A stretch of DNA of 6,557 nucleotides from Bacteroidales bacterium (GTDB taxonomy: Bacteria; Bacteroidota; Bacteroidia; Bacteroidales; UBA10428), in contig JAFGOZ010000675.1 of assembly GCA_016926235.1 (NCBI GenBank), positions 1-6,557 on the forward strand, in the 5' to 3' direction. How positions within the stretch are numbered: position 1 is the first letter of the stretch; every line of letters begins with the position of its first letter. Positions 6,454 through 6,557 of this stretch are shown one piece after another. The notes beneath the pieces were generated by a model that saw only the letters and a list, made by a program, of their open reading frames with translations, had not been told where the DNA came from and did no database searches. The position numbers and the translations under genes were made by a program.

Positions 6454-6511
6454 TTCTACAGTACTAAATTCCTACGGCGAAATTCCGCGTAGCGGATTAA
6501 GTATTGTAGAA
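6454..6511. repeat. Long imperfect hairpin with 12-bp outer stem
   Basis: TTCTACAGTACT (6454-6465) pairs with AGTATTGTAGAA (6500-6511) over 12 positions with a single G-T wobble. The arm continues inward: 6467-6469 with 6496-6498, CC 6471-6472 with GG 6494-6495, and TACG 6473-6476 with CGTA 6488-6491, interrupted by an A-A mismatch and small bulges. An alternative inner fold is the palindrome CCGCGTAGCGG (6485-6495). The length of the outer stem makes chance unlikely. A run of T (6450-6455) lies at the 5' foot, so it is not a + strand terminator. Confidence 0.65.
6485..6495. repeat. 11-bp palindrome CCGCGTAGCGG (copy 2)
   Basis: The CCGC stem closes over a GTA loop with GCGG; a flanking T-A pair extends it to 5 bp (6484-6496). 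It shares the frame CCNC..AGN'GG with 6419-6429 and 6537-6547 and sits within the longer hairpin at 6454-6511. The context TTCC-N-CGTAG-N'-GGAT is nearly identical to that of copy 3. Confidence 0.6.
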
Positions 6512-6536
6512 TAAGACATTACAAAAGCAATATATT

Positions 6537-6547
6537 CCACGTAGTGG
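6537..6547. repeat. 11-bp palindrome CCACGTAGTGG (copy 3)
   Basis: The CCAC stem closes over a GTA loop with GTGG; a flanking T-A pair extends it to 5 bp (6536-6548). It differs from copy 2 only at the third and ninth bases, where a G/C pair has become A/T, so the palindrome is preserved. It starts 52 bp after copy 2. Any larger hairpin around it would run beyond the window end. Confidence 0.6.
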
Positions 6548-6557
6548 ATAAACAAAT

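Larger units (their letters stand above)
6256..6557. other. Repeat-rich intergenic region, no convincing gene
   Basis: After the regulator stop codon no reading frame of convincing length or recognisable product appears on either strand. The region instead contains nested inverted repeats at 6291-6338, an AT-only palindrome at 6382-6395 (ATTATT GT AATAAT), and a cluster of GC-richer palindromes and one long hairpin between 6414 and 6548. No hairpin is followed by a proper T-run in the + orientation, so the operon's terminator is not identified. The region continues past the window edge. Confidence 0.7.

Noticed and set aside
6400..6454. Small minus-strand reading frame of about 17 codons starting MTPWFEIPLRG
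   Set aside because: It is too short to support as a gene and is formed by the palindromic repeat; no start signal was recognised.
6414..6557. CRISPR array
   Set aside because: The palindromes are only 11 bp, not identical, and spaced unequally (66 and 52 bp); there are no uniform spacers and no cas genes.

Overview
The window looks like chromosomal DNA from an environmental, polysaccharide-degrading member of the Bacteroidota. Three things point there: an AT-rich sequence without Shine-Dalgarno-like starts, a Bacteroidota-type promoter element (TAnnTTTG), and a secreted enzyme ending in what looks like a type IX secretion (T9SS) sorting domain. I cannot name a genus.

Layout. Positions 109-2745 (+) encode a secreted GH127/GH146-type beta-L-arabinofuranosidase (DUF1680 fold). 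Its Zn/Cys active-site residues are all visible, it has an N-terminal signal peptide, and its C-terminus is T9SS-like. Converging on it with no intergenic base is a sodium/solute symporter (4449-2746, -) closely resembling the structurally characterised Vibrio galactose transporter vSGLT. Nearly all of that transporter's sugar, sodium and gate residues are kept. A 173-bp divergent intergenic region (4450-4622) separates the symporter from a two-gene signalling operon on the + strand: a short LytS/YehU-type histidine kinase (4623-5438) and, 25 nt later, a LytTR-type response regulator (5464-6255). The last 302 bases (6256-6557) hold no convincing gene but are dense in inverted repeats.

How the parts may work together (inference). 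The hydrolase would release L-arabinose from plant-type arabinan or arabinosylated glycoprotein outside the cell. The symporter would bring a monosaccharide across the inner membrane. The kinase/regulator pair, transcribed divergently from the symporter, is a candidate controller. No SusC/SusD pair, arabinose catabolic gene or other sugar enzyme lies in the window, so a full utilisation locus is not shown.

The most unusual non-coding signal is at 6419-6547: three 11-bp palindromes sharing the frame CCNC..AGN'GG, whose third and ninth bases differ between copies (T/A, G/C, A/T) but always stay complementary. One sits inside a larger hairpin with a 12-bp stem. This suggests a family of structured dispersed repeats (REP- or MITE-like) rather than a protein-coding system. 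I found no convincing previously undescribed defence or mobile system here.
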